NCBI RefSeq assembly: GCF_026340655.1 | Contig: NZ_JAPEOZ010000001.1 | Location: 6,138,001-6,202,000 of the forward strand | Direction: 5' to 3' | DNA from: Streptomyces sp. NBC_01275 | GTDB taxonomy: Bacteria; Actinomycetota; Actinomycetes; Streptomycetales; Streptomycetaceae | DNA: 64,000 bases | Part shown: piece after piece, positions 1-8,982 of the stretch | How the letters are laid out: each line of letters begins with the position of its first letter | How positions within the stretch are numbered: position 1 is the stretch's first letter | Position numbers and translations under genes: made by a program | The notes under the pieces: model-generated | The model's database searches: none | Told to the model about the DNA's origin: nothing | Seen by the model: the letters and a program-made list of their open reading frames with translations, nothing else

Positions 1-665
1 CGGGCGGTGCGGGGGGAGTCGGGGGCGAGGACGGCGTCCGTGCGGGCGAGGTAGGCGTCCAGGACGCTGTCGTCGAGGGTCTCCCAGCCGGCGTCCGGAC
101 GGGGCACGTCGTGGAGGGAGCGCACGGCGTCGATCCGGGCCGCGATCTCCGCGTCCGCCGGCGGCACGATCTGCGAGCCGTCGCCGAGGTAGACCTTGTA
201 GCCGTTGTCGCGGGGCGGGTTGTGACTGGCGGTGACCTCGACTCCGGCGACCGCGCCGAGGTGCCTTATGGCGTACGCCAGGACGGGGGTGGGGAGGGGA
301 CGCGGGAGCACGGCGGCCCGCAGCCCGGCGCCCGTCATCACCGCGGCGGTGTCCCGGGCGAAGTCCGCCGACTTGTGACGGGCGTCGTAGCCGATGACGA
401 CGAGGCCGCCGCGCTGCCCCTTGCCGTCGAGGTACGCGGCGAGGCCGGCGGCGGCGCGGATGACGACCGAGCGGTTCATCCGCATCGGGCCGGCGCCGAG
501 CTCGCCCCGCAGACCGGCCGTGCCGAACTGGAGGGTGCCGCCGAAGCGGGCGGCGAGCTCGGTGACGTCTTTGGCGTCCAGGAGCTCGGCGAGTTCCTCG
601 CGGGTCTCCGGGTCGGGGTCCTCGGCGAGCCATGACTGGGCTCTCGCGATGAGTTCGGCGTGCAC
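1..665 (-). CDS. Phospho-sugar mutase (alpha-D-phosphohexomutase family), N-terminal part, cut by window edge
   Basis: About 221 amino-terminal residues are present; the rest lies beyond the left edge. The substrate loop GTAGLRG (residues 48-54) and the phosphoserine loop TASHNPPRDNGYK (Ser147) are both intact, so the enzyme should be active. The GTG start follows GAGAGG at about 11 bases. It lies downstream of a purine nucleoside phosphorylase on the same strand. That pairing (known for actinobacteria) suggests conversion of ribose- or deoxyribose-1-phosphate to the 5-phosphate, the PGM2/phosphopentomutase-like role. Phosphomannomutase or phosphoglucomutase activity cannot be excluded because the specificity loop is outside the window. 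Confidence 0.9.
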   Translation of the reverse strand, partial: MHAELIARAQSWLAEDPDPETREELAELLDAKDVTELAARFGGTLQFGTAGLRGELGAGPMRMNRSVVIRAAAGLAAYLDGKGQRGGLVVIGYDARHKSADFARDTAAVMTGAGLRAAVLPRPLPTPVLAYAIRHLGAVAGVEVTASHNPPRDNGYKVYLGDGSQIVPPADAEIAARIDAVRSLHDVPRPDAGWETLDDSVLDAYLARTDAVLAPDSPRTA

Positions 666-698
666 GTCCTGGTCAACCTCTCGTCGTCTCGTGGTGCG

Positions 699-765
699 GG
701 CCCCGGGGGCTGCGCCCCCAGACCCCCCTTCGGCCCGAAAGGCCTCGTCCTCAAGCGCCGGACGG
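699..765. repeat. Dispersed Streptomyces intergenic repeat with GC hairpin
   Basis: The gap between the mutase and PNP genes holds a perfect hairpin, GGGGGC-TGC-GCCCCC (705-719), followed by ACCCCCC and then a stretch ending TCAAGCGCCGGACGG. The same composite (GC hairpin, then CTCAARCGCCGGACGG) recurs between genes in Streptomyces genomes, as I recall. It may end transcription from PNP or simply be a REP-like element. Only one copy is in this window. Confidence 0.55.
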
Positions 766-803
766 ACTGAATCGCAGTCACCGGCGCCGAGAACCGAGCC
801 TTC

Positions 804-1628
804 CTACAGCCGGTCCAGCACCTGCGCCAGCAGGGAGCCCATCCGGGTCGCCGAGTCGCGTCCCGCCTGGAGGACCTCCTCGTGGTTCAGCGGCTCGCCC
901 GTCATGCCCGCGGCGAGGTTGGTCACCAGCGAGATGCCCAGCACCTCCGCGCCCGCCTCTCGCGCCGCGATGGCCTCCAGCACGGTGGACATGCCGACGA
1001 GGTCCGCTCCGATGACCCGCGCCATGCGGATCTCGGCCGGCGTCTCGTAGTGCGGGCCGGGGAACTGGGCGTAGACGCCCTCCTCCAGCGTGTCGTCGAT
1101 CTCCTTGCACAGGGCGCGCAGCCGCGGGGAGTACAGGTCGGTCAGGTCGACGAAGTTCGCGCCGACGATGGGGGACGTCGCCGTGAGGTTGATGTGGTCG
1201 CTGATCAGGACCGGCTGGCCGGGGCGCATGCCCTCGCGCAGACCGCCGCAGCCGTTGGTGAGGACGATCGTCTTGCAGCCGGCGGACACCGCGGTGCGCA
1301 CACCGTGCGCGACGGCGGCGACGCCCCGGCCCTCGTAGTAGTGGGTGCGGCCCAGGAAGACCAGGGCGCGCTTCTCGCCGATCTTGTACGAGCGGATCGT
1401 GCCGCCATGGCCCTCGACCGCCGGCGGCGGGAAGCCGGGCAGCTCGGTGACCTGGAACTCGGCTTCGGGGGCGCCCAGGGCGTCCACGGCCGGCGCCCAG
1501 CCGGAGCCCATCACGAGGGCGACGTCGTGGGTCTCGGCGCCGGTCAGTTCGCGCAGGCGCGCGGCCGCGGCGTCGGCGAAGGCGTGGGGGTCGCCCTGGA
1601 TGTCGTCCGGGAGAAGAGATGCGTTCAC
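804..1628 (-). CDS. Purine nucleoside phosphorylase, trimeric PNP/MTAP type
   Basis: The 274-residue protein matches the usual length of the trimeric PNP class, which splits (deoxy)inosine and guanosine into base and (deoxy)ribose-1-phosphate in the cytoplasm. Visible motifs are the phosphate loop [26 protein letters not shown] and the late GMSTVLEA segment, in family order. I chose the GTG that opens VNASLLPDD rather than an upstream ATG, because the longer form adds 17 residues with no family resemblance. No Shine-Dalgarno is seen; TACCCT seven bases before the GTG would fit a leaderless transcript. It lies upstream of the mutase gene, with a RelE-like gene further upstream. Confidence 0.92.
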   Translation of the reverse strand: MNASLLPDDIQGDPHAFADAAAARLRELTGAETHDVALVMGSGWAPAVDALGAPEAEFQVTELPGFPPPAVEGHGGTIRSYKIGEKRALVFLGRTHYYEGRGVAAVAHGVRTAVSAGCKTIVLTNGCGGLREGMRPGQPVLISDHINLTATSPIVGANFVDLTDLYSPRLRALCKEIDDTLEEGVYAQFPGPHYETPAEIRMARVIGADLVGMSTVLEAIAAREAGAEVLGISLVTNLAAGMTGEPLNHEEVLQAGRDSATRMGSLLAQVLDRL

Positions 1629-1731
1629 GCGGATGAGGGTAGCCGGTTCGGGCCTACGCGCGTAGATGACAGAGCCCACGGGAAGGCGATCGTTGTCTTG
1701 TCGTTTCCAACCAGGGGGTGCTGCCGGGCGA

Positions 1732-2010
1732 TCACTCGTCAGTGACGAGGATGTCCTTGTCGTTGAAGACCTCGACGATGAAGATCAGCAGGCGGCCGCG
1801 GCTGACCGTGTACTCGACCAGGACGTTCTGGGTGAGGCGGATGGTGCGGTCGTCGCCAGTGGACCCTATGGCCCGAGACACGGAAAGGAACGGGTCGCGG
1901 GCCAGCAGCGCGATGCCCTTGTCGAACGCGACGCGCTGCCGGTCCTCCAGTCGATCGCGGGCTTCGGCGGCCTGCACTGTGTAGTAGACGTCGTACGTGG
2001 TGGGGGCCAT
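1732..2010 (-). CDS. Small RelE/ParE-like protein without an adjacent antitoxin
   Basis: A 92-residue protein with an ATG start and a good GGAGAG site five bases upstream. The pattern is that of the RelE/ParE fold: a first strand (YDVYYTVQ), two helices with many Arg/Glu ([19 protein letters not shown] shape), the LARDPF turn, then strands DRTIRL, VLVEYTV and LLIFIVEV. RelE toxins cleave mRNA on the ribosome and ParE toxins poison gyrase. No small antitoxin gene precedes or follows: the neighbours are a gamma-glutamylcyclotransferase-like gene and PNP. It may be an orphan toxin, a domesticated regulator, or an unrelated small alpha/beta protein. The fold assignment is inference from pattern. 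Confidence 0.6.
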   Translation of the reverse strand: MAPTTYDVYYTVQAAEARDRLEDRQRVAFDKGIALLARDPFLSVSRAIGSTGDDRTIRLTQNVLVEYTVSRGRLLIFIVEVFNDKDILVTDE

Positions 2011-2060
2011 GTGCTCTCCCGTTGGCGTGTCGATTCCCCAAGTCTAGGGACAGGCACCCC

Positions 2061-2498
2061 TCAGCAGGGCCGTTTCCGCAGCTCCATCACGTAATCGTGG
2101 GGCGCCCCCGCCGACTCCGCCGCGTCGGCGATCTCCCCGAGGTAGCGGGCCGACGGCAGGCCGCCCTCGTAGCCGTTGAGCACGTACATCCAGGCGGACT
2201 CCTCGCCCTCCAGGGTGTGCACGCGGACCCGGGCGCGGCGGTAGATGCCCAGGCTCACGCCCTCCCAGCGGTCCAGGGAGTCCTCGTCCATGGGGGCGAT
2301 GTCGTACAGCGCGACGAAGACCTGCGAGGCGGGGTCTTCGACGACGGTCGCCAGCGCGCCCTCCCAGCCCAGCTGCTCGCCCCCGAAGGTCAGCCGCCAG
2401 CCGCTCAGCCAGCCGGTGGCGCGCAGCGGCGAGTGCGGGGCGCGGCGGGTCATCAGCCGCGCGTCGAGGTTGCCGGCGTACGCGGCGTAGAGCGACAT
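2061..2498 (-). CDS. Gamma-glutamylcyclotransferase-like (AIG2/GGCT) family protein
   Basis: The 145-residue protein opens with MSLYAAYAGNLD, which matches the GGCT nucleotide-loop signature (Y-G-S/N-L). The family folds as a small beta barrel that cyclises gamma-glutamyl dipeptides to 5-oxoproline, although many bacterial members have no proven substrate. The acidic stretch MDEDSLDRWEG holds a Glu where the family's catalytic acid usually sits. The gene is divergent from lpdA. There is no Shine-Dalgarno; TACTCT six bases before the ATG (see promoter entry) suggests leaderless expression. Confidence 0.82.
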   Translation of the reverse strand: MSLYAAYAGNLDARLMTRRAPHSPLRATGWLSGWRLTFGGEQLGWEGALATVVEDPASQVFVALYDIAPMDEDSLDRWEGVSLGIYRRARVRVHTLEGEESAWMYVLNGYEGGLPSARYLGEIADAAESAGAPHDYVMELRKRPC

Positions 2499-2504
2499 GC
2501 GACG

Positions 2505-2510
2505 AGAGTA
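2505..2510 (-). promoter_or_regulatory. Candidate -10 (TACTCT) for leaderless GGCT-like gene
   Basis: Read on the minus strand, TACTCT lies six bases from the ATG, the spacing typical of leaderless Streptomyces genes (TANNNT about 7 bases before the start). No convincing -35 was found. Confidence 0.4.
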
Positions 2511-2614
2511 CGGCAGCCCGCACGCGCCTCATCTCGTGTCGTCTCGCGTCACTCTCGTAACAGTGGCGGCCCCTGGGGCCCCCTGGGGCGGTGGCGCTGC
2601 GAAGGTGCGGGACA

Positions 2615-4063
2615 ATGGGGTACGTGACTCGGATCGTGATCATCGGTGGCGGACCCGGCGGCTATGAAGCGGCGCTGGTGGCCGCGCAGCTCGGCGCGGA
2701 GGTGACCGTCGTCGACTGCGACGGTCTGGGCGGAGCGTCGGTGCTGACCGACTGCGTGCCGTCGAAGACCCTGATCGCCACGGCCGAGGTGATGACCACC
2801 TTCGACTCCTCGTACGAGGAGCTGGGGATCATCGTGGCCGACGACACCCCGCCGCTGGAACAGGCGGCCCGGGTCGTGGGCGTGGACCTCGGCAAGGTCA
2901 ACCGGCGGGTGAAGCGCCTCGCGCTCGCCCAGTCGCACGACATCACCGCCTCCGTCACCAGGGCCGGCGCCCGCGTGCTGCGCGGTCGGGGCCGGCTGGA
3001 GGGCATGCAGGCCCTCGACGGCTCCCGCAAGGTCATCGTCACCGCCGCCGACGGCACCGAGGAGACCCTCACCGCCGACGCCGTCCTGCTGGCCACCGGC
3101 GCCTACCCGCGCGAGCTGCCCGACGCTCAGCCCGACGGCGAGCGCATCCTGAACTGGACCCAGGTCTACGACCTCGCCGAGCTCCCCGAGGAGCTCATCG
3201 TGGTCGGGTCCGGCGTCACCGGCGCCGAGTTCGCCGGCGCCTACCAGGCCCTGGGCTCCAAGGTCACCCTCGTCTCGTCGCGCGACCGCGTGCTGCCCGG
3301 CGAGGACCCGGACGCCGCCGCCGTGCTCGAGGACGTCTTCCGCCGCCGCGGGATGAACGTCATGGCCCGCTCCCGCGCCGAGTCCGCCAAACGGGTCGGC
3401 GACCGGGTCGAGGTCACCCTCTCCGACGGACGCGTCATCACCGGCTCGCACTGTCTGATGGCCGTCGGCGCCATCCCCAACAGCGCGGGCCTCGGGCTGG
3501 ACAAGGCGGGCGTCAGGGTCCGAGAGTCGGGACACATCTGGACCGACAAGGTCTCCCGGACCACCGCCCCCGGCGTGTACGCGGCGGGTGACGTGACCGG
3601 GGTGTTCGCGCTGGCCTCCGTCGCCGCCATGCAGGGCCGGATCGCCATGTACCACTTCCTCGGCGACGCGGTGGCCCCGCTGAACCTGAAGACGGTCTCG
3701 TCGAACGTCTTCACCGACCCCGAGATCGCCACCGTCGGCTACACCCAGGCCGACGTCGACGCGGGCAAGATCGACGCCCGGTCGGTGAAGCTGCCCCTCC
3801 TGCGCAACCCGCGCGCCAAGATGCAGGGCATCCGCGACGGCTTCGTCAAGATCTTCTGCCGGCCCGGCACCGGGATCGTGGTCGGCGGCGTGGTCGTCGC
3901 GCCCCGCGCCTCGGAACTGATCCACCCCATCTCGATCGCCGTCGACAACAATCTGACGGTCGAGCAGATCGCGAACGCCTTCACCGTGTACCCGTCCCTT
4001 TCGGGCTCGATCGCCGAGGTGGCCCGGCAGCTGCACACGCGGAAGGCGACGGGCGAGGCCTGA
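2615..4063 (+). CDS. lpdA: LpdA-type NAD(P)H-quinone reductase-like flavoprotein
   Basis: A 482-residue FAD protein of the pyridine nucleotide-disulfide oxidoreductase family: FAD motif GGGPGGYEAA at the N-terminus, NAD(P) motif VVGSGVTGAEFAGA in the middle, FAD motif VYAAGDVTG, then the dimerisation domain. The active-site disulfide of true lipoamide dehydrogenases is missing: the segment reads GGASVLTDCVPSK with one Cys, and the C-terminal catalytic His-Pro is Tyr-Pro (TVYPSLSGS). That is the signature of M. tuberculosis LpdA (Rv3303c)-like quinone reductases, which do not act on lipoamide. ATG at 2615 is chosen. The GTG nine bases later, preceded by GACAAT, is an alternative leaderless start. 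Confidence 0.87.
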   Translation: MGYVTRIVIIGGGPGGYEAALVAAQLGAEVTVVDCDGLGGASVLTDCVPSKTLIATAEVMTTFDSSYEELGIIVADDTPPLEQAARVVGVDLGKVNRRVKRLALAQSHDITASVTRAGARVLRGRGRLEGMQALDGSRKVIVTAADGTEETLTADAVLLATGAYPRELPDAQPDGERILNWTQVYDLAELPEELIVVGSGVTGAEFAGAYQALGSKVTLVSSRDRVLPGEDPDAAAVLEDVFRRRGMNVMARSRAESAKRVGDRVEVTLSDGRVITGSHCLMAVGAIPNSAGLGLDKAGVRVRESGHIWTDKVSRTTAPGVYAAGDVTGVFALASVAAMQGRIAMYHFLGDAVAPLNLKTVSSNVFTDPEIATVGYTQADVDAGKIDARSVKLPLLRNPRAKMQGIRDGFVKIFCRPGTGIVVGGVVVAPRASELIHPISIAVDNNLTVEQIANAFTVYPSLSGSIAEVARQLHTRKATGEA

Positions 4064-4137
4064 CCGTGCCGGAATCGGGGCTCTATACCACTCCCCGTCC
4101 CCCTGTGCGAACAACTTCTACTATTCGGCGCAAAGAG

Positions 4138-4167
4138 CTGAAAGCAGACGGTCGTCCGCGTTACTGT
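4138..4167 (+). promoter_or_regulatory. Candidate promoter of the deoR-type gene (leaderless)
   Basis: CTGAAA (4138-4143) and TACTGT (4162-4167) are separated by 18 bases, and the GTG start begins seven bases after the -10. There is no Shine-Dalgarno, so transcription probably starts at or next to the start codon. Confidence 0.5.
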
Positions 4168-4174
4168 CAGTTTC

Positions 4175-5143
4175 GTGTTCGCTGCAGAACGTCGCCAATT
4201 GATCCTCGAAATGGTGCGAGCGAACGGGGCCGTGTCGCTCCGTGAGCTCGCCCGCGTCGTCCAGACCTCCGAAGTGACCGTACGGCGGGACGTGCGCGCA
4301 CTGGAGGCAGAAGGACTCCTCGACCGCCGGCATGGCGGTGCGGTATTGCCGGGCGGGTTCACGCGTGAGTCCGGCTTTCCGCAGAAATCCCATCTCGCGA
4401 CCGCCGAAAAGACCGCCATCGCGGATCTCGCCGCAAACTTCGTCGAAGAGGGCGAGGCCATTGTGGTCGGGGCGGGAACCACCACCCAGGAGCTGGCCCG
4501 CCGGCTCGCCAGGGTGCCGGGACTGACCGTCGTCACCAACTCCCTGCTGGTGGCCCAGGCGTTGGCCCACGCGAACCGGGTGGAGGTCGTCATGACCGGC
4601 GGCACCCTGCGCGGGTCCAACTACGCGCTCGTCGGGAGCGGCGCCGAGCAGTCCCTCCAGGGGCTGCGGGTCTCCAGAGCCTTCCTGTCCGGGAGCGGAC
4701 TGACCGCCGAGCGCGGCCTGTCCACGTCCAACATGCTGTCGGCGTCCGTCGATCGGGCGCTGGTGCAGGCGGCCTCCGAGGTCGTCGTCCTCGCCGACCA
4801 CACCAAGCTCGGCAGCGACACCATGTTCCAGACCGTGCCCACGGACCTCATCACCCGGCTCATCACCGACGAGCCGCCCGCGCACGACGACCGCGCCGCC
4901 ACCGAGCTGCAGGCCCTCGCGGACCAGGGGGTGCAGATCGCCGTGGCGGGGGCGTCGGGGAGCCCGGGGGGTGAGGCGGTCCCGGCGCGCCAGCAGCAAC
5001 AGCGCCGGGACGTGCCGGTACCGGCCCCGCGTCGAGGCCAACTGCCGCAGAGCGGCTCGGCGACGGTGCGTGCGCTCACGGCCATGGGTGAGCTGCCGCC
5101 GGGCGCCGAGCGCGCCCGGGCCGCGGACCTCCGCCGTCGCTGA
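4175..5143 (+). CDS. DeoR/GlpR-family transcriptional regulator with extended C-terminus
   Basis: A 322-residue repressor-type protein. Residues 6-58 form the DeoR winged helix (VSLRELARVVQTSEVTVRRD, then EGLLDRRHGGA). Residues 75-240 form the sugar-phosphate-sensing domain of the phosphosugar isomerase-like fold (VGAGTTTQELA, VMTGGTLRGSNYALVG). Family members usually stop near 255 residues. Here about 65 extra residues rich in Gln, Arg and Pro follow, with no recognisable domain. No carbohydrate genes are adjacent, so the target is unknown. The GTG start is leaderless-looking (promoter entry). Confidence 0.87.
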   Translation: MFAAERRQLILEMVRANGAVSLRELARVVQTSEVTVRRDVRALEAEGLLDRRHGGAVLPGGFTRESGFPQKSHLATAEKTAIADLAANFVEEGEAIVVGAGTTTQELARRLARVPGLTVVTNSLLVAQALAHANRVEVVMTGGTLRGSNYALVGSGAEQSLQGLRVSRAFLSGSGLTAERGLSTSNMLSASVDRALVQAASEVVVLADHTKLGSDTMFQTVPTDLITRLITDEPPAHDDRAATELQALADQGVQIAVAGASGSPGGEAVPARQQQQRRDVPVPAPRRGQLPQSGSATVRALTAMGELPPGAERARAADLRRR

Positions 5144-5161
5144 GAACGCCTCCACACGAAA

Positions 5162-5198
5162 GCGCCCGGTTGACCGACCGCATCGGTCCACCGGGCGC
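5162..5198. terminator. Bidirectional terminator between deoR-type gene and accA2
   Basis: A long hairpin: GCGCCCGGT pairs with ACCGGGCGC, and inside it GACCGA pairs with TCGGTC around a CCGCA loop. It sits between two convergent genes and has no strong T-run, typical of Streptomyces. Confidence 0.7.
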
Positions 5199-5254
5199 CC
5201 GCTTCACGCCGTATCGCCTACGACGACGATCTCGCCGTCGGTCCTACGGTGACG

Positions 5255-7027
5255 TCAGTCCTTGATCTCGCAGATCGTCGCGCCGGACGTGATGGACGCG
5301 CCGACCTCCGCGGCCAGGCCCTTGATGGTGCCGGCGCGGTGCGCGTTCAGCGGCTGCTCCATCTTCATCGCTTCGAGTACGACGACCAGGTCGCCCTCCT
5401 TGACCTCCTGGCCCTCCTCGACGGCCACCTTGACGATGGTGCCCTGCATCGGGGAGGCGAGGGTGTCGCCGGAGGCCACGGGGCCGGACTTCTTGGCCGC
5501 GCGGCGCTTGGGCTTGGCGCCCGCCGCCAGACCCGTGCGGGCCAGCGACATGCCGAGCGAGGAGGGCAGCGAGACCTCCAGGCGCTTGCCGCCGACCTCG
5601 ACGACGATCGTCTCGCGGTCGGTGTCCTCGTCCGCCTCGGTGTCGGCGGGGGCGGCGAAGGCCGGGATCTCGTTGACGAACTCGGTCTCGATCCACCGGG
5701 TGTGGACCGTGAACGGGTCCGCGGAGCCGGTCAGTTCGGGGGCGAACGCCGGGTCCTTGACCACCGCGCGGTGGAACGGGATCGCCGTCGCCATGCCCTC
5801 GACCTGGAACTCCTCCAGGGCGCGGGCGGCCCGCTGGAGCGCCTGCTCACGGGTGGCGCCGGTGACGATCAGCTTGGCCAGGAGCGAGTCCCACGCCGGG
5901 CCGATGACCGAGCCGGACTCCACGCCCGCGTCCAGCCGCACACCCGGGCCGGACGGCGGGGCGAACGTCGTGACCGTGCCGGGGGCCGGGAGGAAGCCGC
6001 GGCCCGGGTCCTCGCCGTTGATGCGGAACTCGAAGGAGTGACCGCGCAGCTCCGGGTCGCCGTAGCCGAGCTCCTCGCCGTCGGCGATGCGGAACATCTC
6101 CCGGACGAGGTCGATGCCGGCGACCTCCTCGGTGACCGGGTGCTCGACCTGGAGGCGGGTGTTGACCTCGAGGAAGGAGATCGTGCCGTCGACGCCCACC
6201 AGGAACTCGACGGTGCCGGCGCCGACGTAGCCGGCCTCCTTCAGGATCGCCTTGGAGGACGCGTACAGCTCGGCGACCTGGGCGTCGGAGAGGAAGGGCG
6301 CGGGGGCCTCCTCGACCAGCTTCTGGTGGCGGCGCTGGAGCGAGCAGTCACGGGTGGACACGACGACCACGTTGCCGTGGGAGTCGGCCAGGCACTGCGT
6401 CTCCACGTGCCGCGGCTTGTCCAGGTACCGCTCGACGAAGCACTCGCCCCGGCCGAACGCGGCGACCGCCTCACGGACGGCCGACTCGTAGAGCTCGGGG
6501 ACCTCCTCCAGCGTCCGGGCGACCTTGAGACCGCGGCCGCCGCCGCCGAAGGCGGCCTTGATCGCGATCGGCAGCCCGTGCTCCTGCGCGAACGCGACGA
6601 CCTCCTCGGCCCCGGAGACCGGGTCCGGGGTGCCCGCGACCAGGGGCGCGCCGGCCCGCTGGGCGATGTGCCGGGCGGCCACCTTGTCGCCGAGGTCGCG
6701 GATGGCCTGCGGGGGCGGGCCGATCCAGATCAGGTCCGCGTCCAGGACCGCCTGCGCGAAGTCGGCGTTCTCGGAGAGGAACCCGTAGCCGGGATGGACG
6801 GCGTCGGCCCCGGACTCGCGTGCCGCGTTCAGCACCTTCTCGATGTCGAGATAGCTGGTGGCCGGAGTGTCACCGCCCAGGGCGAACGCCTCATCCGCGG
6901 CGCGGACATGCAGAGCGTCCCGGTCCGGGTCGGCGTATACGGCCACGCTCGCGATACCGGCATCCCGGCACGCCCGGGCCACGCGGACTGCGATTTCGCC
7001 ACGGTTGGCGATGAGCACCTTGCGCAC
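5255..7027 (-). CDS. accA2: Acetyl/propionyl-CoA carboxylase alpha chain: biotin carboxylase plus biotin carrier
   Basis: The 590-residue protein has the length and order of S. coelicolor AccA1/AccA2. It has an N-terminal biotin carboxylase domain ([15 protein letters not shown]), an ATP-grasp core with the Gly-rich loop GGGGRGLK and the [12 protein letters not shown] active-site run, a linker, and a carrier domain in which Lys555 of EAMKM carries biotin. It loads bicarbonate onto biotin with ATP and hands the carboxyl group to a beta subunit such as PccB, making (methyl)malonyl-CoA for lipids and polyketides. The GTG start follows a strong AAGGAGG about 12 bases upstream; longer forms lack family similarity. 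birA and pccBE are nearby. Confidence 0.95.
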   Translation of the reverse strand: MRKVLIANRGEIAVRVARACRDAGIASVAVYADPDRDALHVRAADEAFALGGDTPATSYLDIEKVLNAARESGADAVHPGYGFLSENADFAQAVLDADLIWIGPPPQAIRDLGDKVAARHIAQRAGAPLVAGTPDPVSGAEEVVAFAQEHGLPIAIKAAFGGGGRGLKVARTLEEVPELYESAVREAVAAFGRGECFVERYLDKPRHVETQCLADSHGNVVVVSTRDCSLQRRHQKLVEEAPAPFLSDAQVAELYASSKAILKEAGYVGAGTVEFLVGVDGTISFLEVNTRLQVEHPVTEEVAGIDLVREMFRIADGEELGYGDPELRGHSFEFRINGEDPGRGFLPAPGTVTTFAPPSGPGVRLDAGVESGSVIGPAWDSLLAKLIVTGATREQALQRAARALEEFQVEGMATAIPFHRAVVKDPAFAPELTGSADPFTVHTRWIETEFVNEIPAFAAPADTEADEDTDRETIVVEVGGKRLEVSLPSSLGMSLARTGLAAGAKPKRRAAKKSGPVASGDTLASPMQGTIVKVAVEEGQEVKEGDLVVVLEAMKMEQPLNAHRAGTIKGLAAEVGASITSGATICEIKD

Positions 7028-7379
7028 GATTGAGGCTCCCTCCTTGAAACAAGCCGAGTTTAGGGACAGCCGACACGACACATCGACCCGTCCCCAATGG
7101 TGAGCTTGCCCACACGGAGCGTGATGCGAGGCTCGCTCGACCCGCGAAATCCCTTGTAGTACCGCCGTAGGCAGCACTCCTCCGAGAAACCCTAGCCCCC
7201 TCATGTGGTCAAGGTCTCTGTGACGAGGTGCTGCGGCCCACTCCGTTTCTTTGTGGAGTCCCTACGAATGGCCCAACGATTCTTTGCCGCCCGCAGAACC
7301 CTTGTCCCGCGGTTTACCCGTTAGTAGCGTTCGCGATGCTGAAGAAAGTCTGTGACGGGTCGAAGGCGGGTGGGGACCG
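7028..7379. other. 352-base gene-free region between accA2 and a divergent membrane-protein gene
   Basis: It holds the ribosome binding site of accA2 and must contain its promoter and that of the divergent gene. A stretch of lower GC (7230-7345, with TTCTTTG and GTTTACCCGTTAG) stands out. An 18-codon reading frame from ATG 7269 was seen but not called. No tRNA, hairpin terminator or clear operator was found. Confidence 0.5.
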
Positions 7380-7895
7380 GTGGTGCGCAGACCGGTGGCG
7401 TGGATCGTGGCGATCGTGCTGTTCGCGGAGGCGTTCGGCATCGCCGCGCTGAACTGGTTCATGGGGGTGGTGGTCGACCGGCAGGACATGTCCCTGGCCG
7501 GCCTGGACCCGGACGTGATGTCGACGTCCTCGAAGGTCGGCGGGATCGTCTTCGGGCTCTACTTCGCCCTGTGCGGCCTGGTGGCCCTGCTGGTGGCGCT
7601 GCGGGGCCGCCCGCCCGCCGGCTTCGGCCGCGTGCTGCTGATCAGCGTGGCCGTCGTGCACGGGCTGCTGGGCGCGTTCGCCTGGGGTCTGCTGGGCTGG
7701 CCGCAGTTCCTGTTCATGGTAGTGGTCCTGGCCCTGATCGTGCTGCTCCTGATGACGTACGACGCCCAGCCGCGACCCCAGGACAAGGGTCCCGCCCCGC
7801 AGGACAAGGGTCCCGCCCCGCAGGATCAGGGTCCCGCCCCGCAGGATCAGGGGCCTGCCCCGGTCAGTGGTCCGCCGGCGCCCACAACTCCGTGA
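7380..7895 (+). CDS. Four-helix-type membrane protein with PQDxGPA repeat tail
   Basis: The 171-residue protein has four hydrophobic segments: about residues 6-30 ([17 protein letters not shown]), 52-72, 84-104 and 108-125. A hydrophilic tail follows, made of four heptads [14 protein letters not shown] and ending PAPTTP. The first loop should be outside. No enzymatic motif is present and the family is unknown to me; a role in the membrane near the carboxylase locus is not implied. The GTG start follows GGTGGGGA. Its last 32 bases overlap the 3' end of the convergent maf gene. Confidence 0.75.
   Translation: MVRRPVAWIVAIVLFAEAFGIAALNWFMGVVVDRQDMSLAGLDPDVMSTSSKVGGIVFGLYFALCGLVALLVALRGRPPAGFGRVLLISVAVVHGLLGAFAWGLLGWPQFLFMVVVLALIVLLLMTYDAQPRPQDKGPAPQDKGPAPQDQGPAPQDQGPAPVSGPPAPTTP
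7776..7859 (+). repeat. 21-bp tandem repeat, 4 copies, inside the membrane-protein gene
   Basis: Four adjacent 21-base units (consensus CCGCAGGACAAGGGTCCCGCC; later copies have GATCAG) encode the heptads PQDKGPA twice and PQDQGPA twice. Because 21 is a multiple of 3, copy number can change without a frameshift. Confidence 0.9.
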
Positions 7896-8469
7896 TGCCG
7901 ACGCCCAATCGGCCCAGCAGCCTGCGGATCAGAGGCAGGCTGAGGCCGATGACGTTGCCGTGGTCGCCGTCGATGCCCTCGATGAACGGCGCCGAGCGGC
8001 CGTCGAGGGTGAAGGCGCCGGCGACGTGGAGGGGCTCGCCCGAGGCGACGTAGGCGGCGATCTCGTCGTCGGTCGGGTCGCCGAAGCGGACCACGGTGGA
8101 GGCGACGGCGGAGGTGTGACGCCCGCTGAGGGTGTCGTAGACGCAGTGCCCGGTCTGGAGCGTCCCGGCCCGGCCGCGCATCGCCTTCCAGCGCGCGGTG
8201 GCCTCCTCGGCGTCCGCGGGCTTGCCCAGCGCCTGGCCGTCCAGGTCGAGCACCGAGTCGCAGCCGATCACCAGCGCGCCCTTGGCCTCCGGCCGGGCCG
8301 ACACCAGGCTCGCCTTGGCCTCGGCGAGGGCGAGCGCCAGCTCCGCCGGGGTGGGGGCGGTGACCGCGTCCTCGTCGAACCCGCTGACGATGACCTCGGG
8401 GGCGAGGCCGGCCTGCCGCAGCAGGTTCAGCCGGGCGGGGGACTGGGAGGCGAGGACGAGTCTGCGCAT
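7864..8469 (-). CDS. maf: Maf/YhdE-type nucleoside triphosphate pyrophosphatase
   Basis: A 201-residue protein with the Maf signature [16 protein letters not shown] at the N-terminus, followed by the conserved SGFDEDA and the central KA-rich helix and [17 protein letters not shown] loop containing the catalytic Asp. Maf proteins hydrolyse dTTP, UTP, CTP or modified nucleotides to monophosphates in the cytoplasm and are thought to clean the nucleotide pool or restrain division. It is the distal gene of the pccB-pccE-membrane peptide-maf block. Its stop codon lies inside the 3' end of the convergent membrane-protein gene, a 32-base overlap. Confidence 0.92.
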   Translation of the reverse strand: MRRLVLASQSPARLNLLRQAGLAPEVIVSGFDEDAVTAPTPAELALALAEAKASLVSARPEAKGALVIGCDSVLDLDGQALGKPADAEEATARWKAMRGRAGTLQTGHCVYDTLSGRHTSAVASTVVRFGDPTDDEIAAYVASGEPLHVAGAFTLDGRSAPFIEGIDGDHGNVIGLSLPLIRRLLGRLGVGITELWAPADH

Positions 8470-8494
8470 ACGGTCAGCGTAGTGCCGCCGCCGC

Positions 8495-8623
8495 TTATCT
8501 GAGGCCCAGAACGATCATTGCCACCACCATGGCGAGCGCCAGGAAGAGACCGAGCCGCCTCAGGGACTCCTGCATGTCGCGGAGTTCCTTGGGCGGCTCG
8601 TTCTCGGGGTCGGACCACAGCAT
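8495..8623 (-). CDS. mmpB: 42-residue single-pass membrane protein (MmpB-like)
   Basis: A short gene encoding 42 residues: a charged N-terminus ([20 protein letters not shown]) followed by one transmembrane helix ([19 protein letters not shown]). GGTGGC precedes the ATG and the stop is TAA. From memory, Streptomyces genomes carry a peptide like this between maf and the carboxylase epsilon gene, annotated as morphogenic membrane protein MmpB; I could not check this. Position and strand suggest cotranscription with pccB/pccE or maf. Confidence 0.72.
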   Translation of the reverse strand: MLWSDPENEPPKELRDMQESLRRLGLFLALAMVVAMIVLGLR

Positions 8624-8755
8624 GCCACCAGCGTGGGGCTTCGCGGGTCCTGGGTGCCTGAGTACGCGTACTTAAATCGGCGGCCCGTGCCGCTGCTCTG
8701 TGCGCCCGCGCGGCCGAGCCGCACATCGATGCGGCCCCGCGCCCCTGAGAGTCCC

Positions 8756-8965
8756 CTAGACGGGCCAGTAGGTGCGGGTCCATGACGTCGGACCTGGTTG
8801 CGGTACGTGGCGTGCCGCGATGCGGGACGGGTCGGACCACGCGTCCCTCGGGGGCTCCGCGCCGGACGGCGAGGGGGCTGCCGCCGCGGCGCGGGCTCGG
8901 ACCACCGCCAGGGCGGCGGCCAGCTCCTCCGGGGTCGGGTTTCCCCGTACGACCTTGATGTTCAT
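8756..8965 (-). CDS. pccE: Propionyl-CoA carboxylase epsilon subunit
   Basis: The 69-residue protein opens MNIKVVRGNPTPEELAAALAV, the N-terminal signature of AccE/PccE subunits, and ends in a basic Trp-containing tail (SWTRTYWPV). In S. coelicolor the epsilon subunit bridges alpha and beta chains and raises carboxylase activity. GGGAG lies six bases before the ATG, and the pccB stop is 17 bases upstream, so the two should be translated from one mRNA. The middle is an Ala/Pro-rich linker. Confidence 0.92.
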   Translation of the reverse strand: MNIKVVRGNPTPEELAAALAVVRARAAAAAPSPSGAEPPRDAWSDPSRIAARHVPQPGPTSWTRTYWPV

Positions 8966-8982
8966 GACGGCTCCCAGCAGGT

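Noticed and set aside
2615..4063. Calling the flavoprotein a lipoamide dehydrogenase
   Set aside because: The redox disulfide is absent (single Cys in the active-site segment) and the catalytic His is Tyr.
7269..7325. 18-codon frame in the gap between accA2 and the membrane protein gene
   Set aside because: No ribosome site, no coding bias, and a length expected by chance.
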